64,000 nucleotides of DNA. Origin: Adineta ricciae (Eukaryota > Rotifera > Eurotatoria > Adinetida > Adinetidae). The notes beneath the pieces are model-generated. The model was given only the letters and a program-made list of their open reading frames with translations, was not told the DNA's origin and ran no database searches. Positions within the stretch are counted from its first letter, which is position 1. Every line of letters begins with the position of its first letter. The position numbers were made by a program, and so were the translations under genes. Shown piece after piece: positions 42,380 through 55,632 of the stretch. The stretch is taken from positions 682,001 through 746,000 of the forward strand of contig CAJNOJ010000012.1 of the NCBI GenBank assembly GCA_905250025.1, given 5' to 3'.

Positions 42380-44603
42380 TGTAGAAGTTCTCTCAATTAT
42401 CACGTCATCTAAAATAGTATTATAAAAATGCAGTGTTTGACAAACAATATTCAGTATAAAAATGAAGTGAGCGTAACTTACTCGTTTATAATATCATATT
42501 TGCGTATGGTAATCATTTGCGCGTTGTTGATTCTTTCAATAATATATAATAGAAAACTTCCTATTCATGAGAAAGCGAAAAAAAAATGAAGGTAACGCAA
42601 AAAAAAACTTTTCTGTTTAATTCATAAAAGGAATAGCAAGCCATGTGACCATACTCTCCTGCAAACATTTCTTTGATAGGAAGAAAAAAAGTAATTTATT
42701 ACATCGTATGAAAAAGAAAAAGCATAATTTCCTCATTGAATTACAGATGATTATTAAAATACAACAGGCGCCATTGTGCAATGAAAATATCGGACTGATT
42801 TTGCATGTCTTTTATTCAAATTGGTGATAGCTATACTACAAAATGATCCAGTAGACTGATGTTTATTTCGCATATGTGAGTCTGGTGAATTGCTGTCATT
42901 ATATAGGTAATATTATGGGCGGGGTCTACAACGAATAGATTACTGTTCACATGTACTTTTATATCACGAATAGGTCATGGCAATACAAACAAATTTCGTT
43001 GCCGTTGCACTTTCGGGCATCAATTTTGTTTTGATTATTCAAGATTCAGCGTGATAAACTTTTTGTGTTTCCTTTAAAACAACTAATGACTTGTCAGGAA
43101 TGTGTCATATGAAATTACTTTTCTTAGGTGTGATGGACAATAGTGAAAAATTTCTGAGTATTCATTGGTTGGTAATAGAAGATATAACATAGCCAAAGTT
43201 AACCTACCTGTGCTTGTATTGTTCATCAAATGTGAGAATGATCGCTTATACCCTTCGGCATGACACAATCATCCTCAAAATCAGAAAGAAAAGGTCAATG
43301 ACCGGTGACAAGGTTAATAGGTGCAGTGCATGACTGTTTCAATACACTTTTCTTGGTACAGTTCATTCCATTCTCCAATTCCATTCTAAGATAGCTCATG
43401 TGTATTCCTTGGTATATTCTCATTTGTCTCTTTGCTTCGTAGTTTTCGATGCATCATTAATGAAAATCTTTGACTTTATCGGGAAACTCAATTCGTAAAT
43501 CTGCAAACACCTCACTGGGATGTTCTTCAGATGTACGAGCGTTGATTATCAGAAACTTTTCAATCTTGCTTGATTGGGAAAAACGTCAAGTTAAAATCAT
43601 GCATATTCATTTCTGAATTCTCCTGTGTAAAGAAAACGGGAAAACACATTTTTAATGGTAGAATCCAGCTCGCATTCGTCGAGTAGAGAAACATTGGAAG
43701 AAGATGGATCGTTTTCATATTTTTGTCTCTCAAAATCTATCACTCAAGTCTCTAGCAAATAATCGAGCTAGATTGATTAATGATTAGTACAAAAATCGAC
43801 TAAAAATCTGATAATTCCCCGAAAAAAATATATTTGAACTAGTCTTTGTTCTTAAAACATTTCTTATGCCAACAAAGTGCATGTAAACAGAAAACAAGAA
43901 TGCACTTTTTCCTTCGCACTTTACTGCAAGTAATCAATAATAAATGAAGTTCTTTTATTTCTGCGGAATTCATAGAAAAAGAGAAGCGTCTATTGTTTTT
44001 TGAATATTCTGGATCATCTTTCATTCAGGAGGAATGTTTCACGCGTTCTCTAAGTATTGAAGTTGAAGACGATTATACCTGGGCTACTCCCTTCCTCATT
44101 GTTATTCGCCGTGCTCATTTGATAACTTAAATTTTACTATTGTTATTCTTGAGAAGCTCTTACGAAAAAGTCCTAACAACGACCAAATCCGTGAAGATCG
44201 TCGATGTAGAGGCCACCGAAATACAAAAATTGGCTAATATGAAGAGAAAAGACTTTAGTCATAGAGCGAAGCCTTATTCCGATCTATTTCGGTACTTCTA
44301 TAGCATACTCAGGAAATGTTCTAGTTTCAAAAAACAGTTCAGACAATGTTTTCAAAGAACTTAAAATTATCTTCTGAATACAAAGAAGTGATGAAAGTCA
44401 ACAAGGAAAGATATGACTATTGTCCGTAAACGAGTTTTCTTGTTTGTTTTTAGTCTCGTTTCGCCTCATCAATAATGATTGAGAAATTCAATTTCTTCTC
44501 CGCAGTTTCAAAGGATACAACTTATAAATATAAAGGGTTTTCTCGAAGACAAAACTCATTTCAGTACTTTACACGATCGATCAAATCACAAGCATTATCC
44601 ATC
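42380..44603. other. Intergenic between NRPS-like and polycystin genes, copy 1
   Basis: About 2.2 kb, homologous to 35385-37753 but missing some blocks (for example the counterparts of about 36120-36190 and about 36310-36385). Promoters of the two divergent genes should be here. No further gene recognised apart from the uncertain 61-codon frame. Confidence 0.5.
43839..44024 (-). other. 61-codon frame, partner copy (uncertain)
   Basis: Partner of 36988-37173, same length and ends. MKDDPEYSKNNRR start, Cys/His/Lys-rich end. Weak evidence for coding. Confidence 0.2.
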
Positions 44604-47600
44604 ATGGATAGTTCATATCTGTGGTGGATTATTCTGATGAGCATTGGTTCGACTACGGGTAAATTTGAAATAAAGGTCATTGATTCACTCGTAGGAAAGT
44701 CGAGTTCATGTCTTGTGAGAGAGAGAGCAGCATCCTAAGTAAGATAATGCACTCCAAAGTCAATAGCTAAGACAAGAGCCATGTCTATGATGAATACAGA
44801 AAATGCGTGTACAAATTTTTCAGTTAGGGCTTTTACTGGTTGATACTATCGAAAAAGTTAATTGAATGTTTTCTTTTGCTTTGCTAGCTGTTTCATTTTA
44901 CCAACCGAAGTTTTGTCCAAATGTAACGTGGAATACAACGGCTACAACATTTGTAGGGAGCAAAGTTATCGGTACGCAGCTTATGTCGATTTTCATCGGT
45001 ACCAATGACAATATATACGTGTCCAGCGCCCAATTTGACCAAGTCATAGTATGGAGTAAAAATAGCACTACTCCAACGGCAAATATTTCTGGTAATTTAT
45101 ACCAGCCAACTGGGCTTTTCGTTACTACAGCAGGTGATATTTTTGTTGACAACGGCTATTTATATGGTCAAATAGAAAGATTTTCATCAAACGGAACACA
45201 ATACAGTCCTGCCATGTATGTTAGTTCATATTGTAACGGGCTCTTTATTGATGCTAACGACACATTATACTGTTCGATAAATCAAGCACATGTCGTTGTT
45301 AAAAGATCATTAAATAGCAACTCAAGTGCTGCTTCAATCGTTGCTGGCAAGTCAAACAAAAGTGGATATGCATTAGACAAGCTGTATAAACCGAATGGTA
45401 TATTTGTTGACAACGATTTTAACCTATATGTGGCAGACTCTGGAAATGCTCGAATCCAGCGATTCCAACTTGATCAATTGAATGCAACCACAATAGTAGG
45501 CAACGGTTCGAATCAATCTGTGCCACTCAGTTATCCTACAGGAATCATGTTCGATGCTGATAATAATTTGTACATTGCTGATTACCACGCTAATCGCATT
45601 ATAATATTTACAGTCGGTGGTTATCGTTGCCTTCCATCATGCTCGACTACTGCGGGTTCAGGATCTGCTCAACTGAATGCGCCTTCGTTTACGGCTTTTG
45701 ATCGTTATGGAAATATATTCGTAACTGATCAACTAAATGGTCGTGTCCAGAAATTTACTCTTTTGACTAATTCATGCGGTGTGTTCTTTTGAGCTTCATC
45801 CTTTTTCTTTTAAACAATAAATATCAATGTTTGAATATTTTAGACTCAACGATGCTTGCCCCCTCAACGACACAAGCTATAACAGGTTCATTAATCAGCG
45901 CATACTCGTGAGTAAAAAGAGAAAGTATTTATTTTTTCAGGATCTTCCACATTGACAACGTCGACAACTACATCAGTATCCTCACAGTATATATCATCGA
46001 CCGGGGACGCAACAACGACCATCACCTCTCAAATAATACTTTCGAATCAAAGTACTGCTGTTGTATAACATCCCTGGGTAGGATACCAACTAGAATATTT
46101 CTAGGTTGTTTTCCGAATGTTACGATTGCTCCAACAGCACCAACATTGAGTTCACCATTGCAAGTTCGTCGCAGTCAGGATTTTTATTTTGTATCATTGA
46201 TTACACTCGATTGCTCTCAATCATTCTCGATCTCAACAAGCTGGACAATTACCTACTGTACATCAACATGTTCTAAGCAGGTTCAAATAAACGGAACAAT
46301 TCTTACCACGTACAGTGATTTATACATTCCAGCTCGAACACTTCCATATGGAATTTATAAGTTCGAATTAACAGTAACAATGATTGATATGCCTTCCTTA
46401 CAGACAACATCGTCAGTTTACGTTCATATTATCCCATCAGCTGTCACAGTAAATCTCATGCAATATGGAACCTCGATGGTCACCATCGGATACAATCAAG
46501 ATCTGTTACTAGATCCCGGATCATTTTCCGTTGACTTAGATGAATCATATTTCAATGCTACGGTATGAATGTCTCCACGAATAGTGTATTATTGTCATTA
46601 TTGTTTTCTTTTAGAACTGGAAGTACAAGTACTACTGTCGAATCTACGGTCAATATAACTTTCCCAATTTTCAAGGATCATTAATCACAATTGATGATCC
46701 AACGGTTGATCCTTTCAATCAACCATGTTTGTCCAATCAAACCGAATGGCAGTTTGGTAATTCTATCCATTCGTCTGTAACAATTCTCTCTCATTCGTTC
46801 CAGTCCAATCGCACATATCAATTCATGGTTTTGATGGAGAATCGCGATAACTCCTCTCTCCAAGGAACTGGTTATCTTCTCATCATTGTTGAAGATACTC
46901 CAAAACAATTGATTGGTGTCGGGTAGGCCACTCTTCGAAAACATATTGATGTAAAGATATATTTGATCTAGATGTGTCATTCAAACAATGTGTGTTCCAA
47001 ATATGGAATTTCAGTTGGTTAATCCATCAACACAAGTTGCATTATTCTCTGCATGTCTTAGCAACTGTTCGACTATTATAAATATCACTTGGAATATTTA
47101 TTCCGGATCGATGAACTCGTCTTCAAATGTTACTCAATGGACTTTATTCAACCAAACAAGCTCCTACGAAAATATTTGGTTTTTTGGTATGTATAATTTT
47201 GGTTCTTTCCGGCACCGTTGAAAAGGATTCATTTAGGACGAAACACGAATAATTTCACATCAATAAATCAACTATTCCTAATGAATCCACAAGTCAGTCT
47301 TTGGCGATTTGAAGCTCTTTATCAATTTGCATCCGAATCAAGCTCCAGCGCATTGAATTTCGTCATCAATCAACCACCATCGAATGGTTCGTGCTCGATC
47401 TTTCCATTGGCCGGTACAACCGACACGTTATTCACCATTTCGTGTTCAAATTGGTTTGATGAAGATGGTATCAAAGACTATTCTCTCTATTCCTGGGCAC
47501 CTGAAAACGTCGAGCGATCAATGATTACCTTTTCTGCCATTCCCACCTTTCAAGTTCGATTACCAGCGACTAGTCGAAATACTTCCCTAACCTATCTAAC

Positions 47601-50600
47601 GATTTCTATTCGAGATGAACACGATAGTATTCAGGAAGTCAACATCACCTCAGTAACGGTCACTGAAGATTTATCTGAAATAAATGATTTACTGAACAAT
47701 AAAACATCGAATTCGATTGTTCAACTACTTTCCAGTACCAATCAAAATACTGGTGGACAAATTTTGAATTCGTTGTCTCAACAATTGAATCAGTTGAACC
47801 AACAAAATCTTGACGAAGCCGTGTCAAACCAAATTCCATTATCTACAATTTCAGTTTCTCAATTGGACCAACAAAGAACACCACAAGCACTTTCTCTGTC
47901 GAATAGTTCGGCAATGAACAACTTCACTAAAAACTTGAATTCTCAAGCGAATGTTCGAGAATATCTGATCAATTTTACTGAAACTTTTCCGATATTCACA
48001 CCGAATAGTATCGCGTTTCAAGCATTCATCCTCTCTCAATTAACAGAAGCAACAAATCAATTGACACGATCATCAGCGGTATAAAACATTACTTTGTCCT
48101 TTCATCTAAATCTCCATTTTTCTCGTAGATAACGGCGTCGAATAAATGCTATCAATTGGCGAATAATCTAAATGCAATATCAACAAAAATTACTTACGAA
48201 GACGTCCAGATTAGTGCTGAACAAATAACGAAATGTATTACAAATGTTTTAACAGTAATTCATCAAGATTCTCCTTTGAATGCTTCCATCTTCACTTTTT
48301 TCAATCCTAGGCTATCAATGGACCATTGCAAGGACGAACAACAGCTCTTGATCTGGACTATTCTCGTGCTAATGACTTTCCTGCTGATTATGATACTGAT
48401 CTGGAATCTGCATGGTCAAATCCAAGTATGTCTCTATGTTTTCGTCAGATGACGAGAGATCTGATTTTGTTCTGAAAAGAATTGTTTGCTGATGGCGATG
48501 ATTTTTCATGGAGTACAATAGAGAAGAATCGAAATCTTTACTATCAAAAACAAGCACAGAACCAAGTCAGCCAACAAACAAATCAATCACTTGCCTTCTT
48601 AACGTCCGCACTGAATAATCATTTGAATATCGGCCAAAACTTCACTATCAATGCATCATCGATTTTTATGTCATTACAAGTAATGTCGACGGAATCTCTT
48701 TCAAATCAAATCATCAAACCAATTAACAATGCGCAAATTCAACTTCCATCCATTATTCAGTCAAACGATCGTTCAGTATCACTTCGAGTATGTTTTTCTT
48801 CATCTGATTTCTCGTTGCTATTTTCATCTTTATTAATTTTAGTCAATTGTTCAACCACTGGCACCAGCAGATCAATCGCGTTCATATACAAATCTTTCCA
48901 GAACCATTTCCCTTTCGATTCTTGATCGAAATGGAAACGAACTTTCATATCCAACATCATCCAATAATCCATATCGATTTGTGATTCCACGAGATTCAAA
49001 TCTCATTCTTCCGTCGATGGTATCACAAAATGTTACTTCGATGAACAGCATCCAGCACCATCTTCTGTTCAACCTGCATTATGTTGATTTGTCTCACTCG
49101 AGTGGTGTGTCTGTATCGGTTCACATAGGAATGAAACCATTAAATCCGAGTCTCGGTTATTTATTAATTTATAAATTTGACAGTTCGCCAGTGTTGAACA
49201 GTTCAATGTCTCAAATTGATAAGTGGTCTTTATTTTGTCCTTCAAGTTTGTCACTTTTCCATGAAACTTTTCGAATAATGCGGAGGTCATCATTTCAGAT
49301 TTGACCATCGACAACATGTATACTTATTTTATCAATAATCAACTAACAAACAACTATGAATCGCTGATCTTTGGTTTACGTGAACTGAACTCGACCGAAA
49401 TGCTTCACTATTGTTCAACTCCATCGACCGATCCGCCCATCACTAACGAACCATTCCATTTTACATCGAATTATGAACTTCGCCTGTACACGTCCGGTTG
49501 TTACTATCTTGATTCAAATAATCGATGGCAATCCGATGGATTGATTGTAAGTCATTTCTACGTTACAAAATAAAGTTCTTTTTCTTAATCCTTCAAAAGG
49601 TCGGTTCATTGACAAATGTGAATGAAACAGAATGCTTATCGACTCATTTAACAACGTTTGCAGGTGGATTTCTTGTGTTACCAGCACCTATCAACTGGAA
49701 TTATGTCTTCGCAAATGCTGATTTCAATCGCAACAAAACAATTTATATCACCGTAATCTGCGTTTCTATTCTTTATCTACTCATAATGACCTATGCACGC
49801 TATAAGGATAAAAAGGACATTGAAAAAGTAAGATGCGATGTATTTATTTCAAAATGCGAAACTGTTTCATTTCAGTTGGGAGTGCTTGCATTGGAAGATA
49901 ACCGTAAGGAAGATCAGTATTGCTATCAAATCATTGTCTTCACTGGAAATCGAAAGAATGCTGGAACCAAATCTCGAGTTCATTTCATTCTTGCTGGTGA
50001 TGAAGATGAAACACAAGTTCGAACCTTCAATCATTCCAAGCGACAGATATTTCAACGTGGCCAAGTGGATTCATTTGTGATGACTATTCCTAAATCATTG
50101 GGAAAACTGAATTATATTCGTGTTTGGCATAACAATCAAGATAATTCATCGTGGTTTTTGAAATATTTGATCGTTCGTGATTTACAAACATTGGAAAAGT
50201 CGTATTTTATTTGTCAACGATGGTTTGCCATTGACGAAGATGATGGACGTGTAAGTGCTTCTACTGCGTAATATTCAGTGTTCCATGTTTGGAGTTTTAG
50301 ATCGAACGTCTCTTACCCGTGTCAAGTGAATTGCAAATGGATAAATTTGCGTATATTCTGTCCAAACAAACCTATTATAATATCTCTGAAGATCATCTAT
50401 GGTTCTCGATCTTTTCTCGTCCACCATCGAATACATTCACACGTGTTCAACGATGTACCTGCTGTTTCGTGTTACTACTCACTTCAATGTTGTTAAACAT
50501 TCTCTACTATGATCAAAAGAATGACGCAAAAAGTAGCACCGGTGGAAAGAGTAGTCTGTCGTTTGGTCCATTGTACATCACACCTGAACAGGTTTGTCAT

Positions 50601-53013
50601 ATCCTTCACATTTCTACTTTTATTGTTCTGTTGCGAATGTATAGATTGGAATTGGTATTATTGTTGAGTTGTTGGTATTCATTCCAAGTTTATGCCTCAT
50701 TCAGTTCTTTCGACGTATTCAACCGAGCCGAACACCAGTTTCACCTCTACGTCAAACGCTTTCTCAAATCAAGTCAATACCTACGATTTCATCCGGCAAA
50801 CCGAACACCAAGAAGTCATTCCGATTGAAATTTCCGTGGTGGTGTCTATTTCTTGCATACGGTTTGTCATTTATCACAGCTTTCGTGTCGATCTTCTTCA
50901 TCATTGTTCGTGGAATCGAATTTGGCGATTTGAAAACTCAAAAATGGTTGACTTCGTTGATTAGTGGTTTCTTTTCATCAATTCTTCTTCTTGAACCAAT
51001 CAAGATTTGTGCATTAACAGTGTTCTTCGCTTGTTTTATTCGCACTTCTGATAAAGATAAACAAGCAAATGAGTACTTAGATGATGAAGCACAAATTGAT
51101 CTGAATAACGATGAAGAGTATTTACAATCAACAAAACAAGTTCGCTCTGCATCATTCATCTCTCGATCGCAATTGCAATTCAGTCCATTGAGTGAATGGG
51201 AGTTAGAGTTTCTACGCGAAAAACGTTCACGAGAGAAGAAAATGCAATTGATTATGCGAGAAGTTCTTTCTTATATTTGTTTCCTTGTTCTTCTCAATGT
51301 TGTCATCTATTCCAATCAAGTTGACCATCAATTCGAACAAGTCAATCATCTGAGAAAATATCTTATTAATTTAAGAGGCAATGAAAAGGTTCGTGAAGAA
51401 TATTTCTCTACGGAGACGATATTTACTTCGTTATTATTTAGATTTCAACCATCGATGAGTATTGGAACTGGTTAGAAACTGATTTTGTTGAGAAGATTCG
51501 CGCACAAGACTGGTACAATGGTGATCCACCTCGAAATCTCTCGGGTTACTTCGATGACAAAACAAATCGACTGATTGGATGGGTCAGAATGAGACAAATA
51601 CGAGTCAAATCTGAACCATGCTCACAGTGGAATTCTTCGTGTGAATATGATTTGGGTTTATTAAATGAAGAGAAGCGTTCATTCCAACCAGGGTGGATGA
51701 ATCAAACCATTCAATTATCGAATTTGTCAGTTAACAAAGCGTTTCAATATACGGATGATGGCTATGTCTATGAATTTCGTGGTCGACTATCCACTCTTCG
51801 AAGTAATCTTTCCGTACTTCATCAATTCAGTTGGATTGACAAGCAAACGAGAGTTATTGAAATCCAGTTGAACTTGTTTAATCCAAACGTGAATTTGTTC
51901 GCTTCAGTGAAACTTCAAACAGATTTTCAGTCAACTGGAAGCATACGATTTCAATCTTATATCAATCCGTTTTCATTTCAAAGTTAGTAGTCATCTTCGA
52001 CATCTCTTTTCTAACAGTTCCTTGCTGTTCTAGTGATGTCAACCCTATCTGAATTGTTTTGTAGCATTGCCTACTTGATGTTTATCATTTATATGATGAT
52101 CGAAATAATTCAATCAATCAGACGAATGAAAATCAAGTATTTTCACGATGTTTGGTCTTATATTAACATGGGTATCATCATTTGTTCCTGGACTAGTCTG
52201 TTAATCTTCGTATTGAAATATCAAGAAGCAAAAGCAATCGGAAAGTTCTTCAAGGAAACCAATGGATATGATTATATTGATTTAGAATATGCAGTTAGTT
52301 TAGATCAATTATTGAAAAATTTTCTTAGCCTCGCTCTGTTTCTTGGTTGGATCAAATTTGTTCGCCTTTGTCGATTCAATCGTCGTATCAGTCTCTTCAT
52401 TCAAACACTTCAACATGCCAGCAGAGCACTCTGGTCATTCTCGTTGATGTTTGGAGTAATCTTCATCGCATTTCTTTGCTTATTCTACTTGTTATTCATA
52501 TCAAAATTGTCAACATGTGCGAATCTGTATCGAACAGCGGTAATGTTGTATGAGATAATCTTGATGAGCTTTGATGCACATGAGTTGATCAATGGTTCAT
52601 CATTTCTCGGTCCATTTGTTTTTACTCTATTTACTCTTATCGTCGTATTCATTTGTTTGAGCATGTTTCTCACGATTATCAACGAAAGCTTTCGTTATGC
52701 TCGGGATAATCTTAAATCTCAACGAACAGAGGACGAGATTATCTTTACATTTATGATGAAACGATTTCAATGTTGGATTGGTTCGTTTATTGTGACCTCT
52801 TTTAGTACATAAACATATTTTCTCATTTAGGAATATCTAATGATTCATATGAGCGCGATGGCATGATGCCAGAGAAATATTATACCCCAACTGATGCGTT
52901 CCCGAATAAAGTCGATCAGCTATTGACTGCATTGGATCGAGTATGTTTTCTCCAATGAAATACTAGTGTATTTGATGCTGTCCTTCTAGATTTACACAAA
53001 TCAGCGACAATGA
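44604..53013 (+). CDS. NHL-REJ-GPS-PLAT polycystin-1-like membrane protein (complete)
   Basis: More than 20 small exons. First junctions read: 44604-44658 (signal peptide MDSSYLWWIILMSIGSTT), 44888-45778 (NHL propeller, about six blades), 45844-45885, 45941-46051 (Thr/Ser linker), 46105-46562, 46615-46922, from 46972. REJ-type extracellular exons follow. The GPS has NETECLSTHLTTFAGG near 49625-49670, where autoproteolysis would fall between Leu and Thr. Then come the first membrane helix, a PLAT domain at about 49880-50240 (RVHFILAGDEDETQVRTF, IRVWHNNQDNSSWFLKYLIV), more helices, the polycystin extracellular domain at about 51470-51985 and the channel-type helices at about 52035-52700. The last exon is 52990-53013. 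Polycystin-1/PKDREJ proteins sense ligands or force and partner with TRPP channels. An NHL propeller at the N-terminus, instead of LRR, WSC or lectin modules, is unusual. All parts read are open. Confidence 0.85.
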
Positions 53014-53548
53014 ACTTGGAGAATATTTATCATTGCACATAGAAGCTTATAATTCTAGATGCTTTTCGTGTTGTAAAGCAGTATTTAGATGTTTGAGTAT
53101 ATTCGAAATCGTTGTTGTTTTGAGGATAGATGTTGTATGTGCTGATCTCAAACAATAATGTGTCATATAATCATGAAAAAAATTCTTATCACACTTGTTC
53201 TCTTCAGCCATTTAAAATAAAATATCTGTACCATAGAAGACTTAAATGTTGCCTTACCGAAGAGAAATATATACAGTCACGTGTTCATATGCCGTGGTGA
53301 CTATATCATACCTACAAAAGTGGTCACTTATGTCCGTTTGAAAATAACAATGAAAAACTGCGAAGTCATCATACGCATCTTTATCTATTTATTTACCTTG
53401 TGATATCAAGTAAAGAAAATGAATGACAATGATCAAATAACAGAAACACATGGCCCCTGTTGCGTACGATGCTAATGCTGGTGACCTAAATGTATGTAAA
53501 AAATAATTCTTCAGTTTTTAAATTTTACTAATTCTGGAACATTCTCAG
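53014..53548. other. Intergenic
   Basis: About 535 bp between two plus-strand genes. Nothing recognised; a TTCTCAG directly before the next ATG could be a splice acceptor for a 5' UTR exon or trans-splice site. Confidence 0.4.
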
Positions 53549-55236
53549 ATGGACGAAATCAATGCTCCGACAAAAACAACAACGGAATCACCATCTCTAG
53601 ATAGTATTATTCGACAATGTGGTGATCTTGGACTTTACCAGTGGATGCATATTTTCTTTCTAAATCTGATTTCTATGAGTGCTGGAATAGTTGCTTTCTA
53701 CTATGTGTTCGGTGCAGCTGAACCTCTTCATCGATGTCAATTACCATCATCCGTATGGCCACATGATACGCATTATTACTCAGTCAATCAAACGCATCAA
53801 GATTTGATCAATACTTATATTCCAAAAGACAAAGATGACAAATTGGATAAATGCATGCGTTATACAACAGTTAATCGGAGCCGAATATTAGTCAATTGTC
53901 CGAACGGTTGGGCTTACGATCGATCTGTTTTCGGTTATACATTCACTGAAGAGGCTGATCTTGTTTGTCGGAGTGAACCAAGGAAGAGTTGGTTGTCGAC
54001 ATTGATGCAAACAGGTGGTTTCTCATTGGTTATAATCGGAACTTTAGGTGATAAATTCGGACGAAAGCGAACGACAGCTATAACAACAGTTTTCCTATTC
54101 GTATTGTGTATTATGACACAAATTTTCATGCAATGGATTCCAATGACAGTGAATGTAAAGTAATTCGCTGAATTTGAATTGATGTTCTAGGCTGTTAACT
54201 TATTTCCTGACTTCATAGATTCGGCCTGCTGCTGGTGAACCAATTGATTTCTGGTCTAACAGTCGCAACCTACAGTATGGCTTTCATTCTGATGATTGAA
54301 TTAACATCAGCAGCACATACAAGTCTTGTGGGAAACACCGCACTAACTGCATTTACAATCGGAGAGGGTGTCCTTACGCTTTTTGCTTATCTCACAGTCG
54401 ATTGGCAAAAATTGAAATGGGCTAGTACGGCTTTTATTGGTGTTATTCTACCCTATCTCTACTTTATGCCAGAAACACCGCTCTATCTTTATTCGAAACG
54501 GCAATACACGGCACTCGAAACAGTTTTACGCCAAATTGCAACGCGAAATAAACGAAAGGAAATCGACTGGTATCCATCGTATCAAGAGTTTGTACACAAT
54601 CAATCACTCAATGAAGTTAACCTTGAATCTAAGACATCGTTTTCCAAACAAGTTCGCCAACTATTTTCTCACAAATCCAGTATCATCAAGTTATTAATCA
54701 CCTGTCTTCTTGGTTTCACGACATACATGCTCTACTATGAAATCAGCTATGACCTGGAAGTCATCAACATATCACCATATCTTGGAGTCCTTATTGGAGC
54801 TGTCGTTGAAGCGATTGGTTATGTATCTGGTTCTGCTCTTATTGTCACACGACTTGGTCGAAAAGGTACCTTCGTCATAATGATGAGTCTAACGGCGATT
54901 TGTATTCTCATCATACCTTTCATTGTTAAACATAGTGCAATCGGTACTGTGCTCGTGACACAATTAGGAAAATATGCGGTATCGGGAGCGATTGCTGTTT
55001 CTTGGATTTTCGTTCCGGAACTTTTTCAAACTTCAATCCGAAGCACTGCAAATGGACTCTTTATTACTTTTAGTCATCTTGGTGCTATTATTGCACCAGT
55101 AATCAACACTTCCATTAGTGACGAATATCTATCGATATCGTTCTATATCTCATCAGCGCTAGCCGTAGTCGTTCTTTTGTTAACGCTGATTTTACCCGAG
55201 ACAAAAGATAAATCGATGGATGTGGAACAAGATTAG
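53549..55236 (+). CDS. SLC22-type organic ion transporter (MFS)
   Basis: Two exons, 53549-54159 and 54219-55236, joined through a 59-bp intron (donor AA|GTAATT, acceptor CATAG) give 542 residues, normal for SLC22. The N-terminus opens cytoplasmically with SIIRQCGDLGLYQWMHIF, as in organic cation/anion transporters. The large first extracellular loop holds Cys and N-glycosylation sites (VNQTH, VNRSR, NCPNGWAYD). GDKFGRKR after TM2 is the MFS loop signature; PETPLYLYSKRQ and the closing LPETKDKSM are family marks. Twelve helices are expected. It would move organic cations, anions or carnitine-like solutes across the plasma membrane. Substrate is not predictable. Confidence 0.85.
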
Positions 55237-55632
55237 ATTGATCTATGACTTATTGATCGTTTTTGTATCGCTTTTATTCGTTTCATTTTATTTAATCTTC
55301 TGAGTCATCTGTATTGATTGAAGAACGGTATTTTCCAGTGTTATTACGAGAGAACAGAAAAAACACACAGCACATGACACACCATCGTTTCTTGTCTTTC
55401 GTTCTGTAACCTTGACGGTATACACACGCGTGTCCGACGTGTTATTGCATCATCAGTATATTTCGCTATCACTTTCACCCAGTGGTGAAATACTTTCTCA
55501 ATCTTTTCTAACTCAATGAAACAATGAATACTTCCACATCGTCACTATTGCATCATTCGGTAAAAGCCAGTGATAAAGTCGTACCGATATATATACGCAA
55601 AAAACATCGATACTAGAATACATTTGGACAAA
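55237..55632. other. Intergenic
   Basis: About 400 bp between plus-strand genes; nothing recognised. In-frame codons from 55570 precede the chosen start of the next gene but lack an ATG. Confidence 0.4.

Larger units (their letters stand above)
41563..52405. repeat. Collinear homologous block, copy A3
   Basis: 41563-48374 matches 34568-41561, and about 48108-52405 matches 59710-64000, in the same direction. It continues the gene order that copy A1 begins. The right limit given is only where the window ends in the last copy. Confidence 0.9.

Noticed and set aside
44866-45792. NHL protein as a separate gene ending at a TGA at 45790
   Set aside because: A GT donor at 45779 and in-frame downstream exons (45844, 45941, 46105) carry the frame on into the REJ region; the stop lies in an intron.
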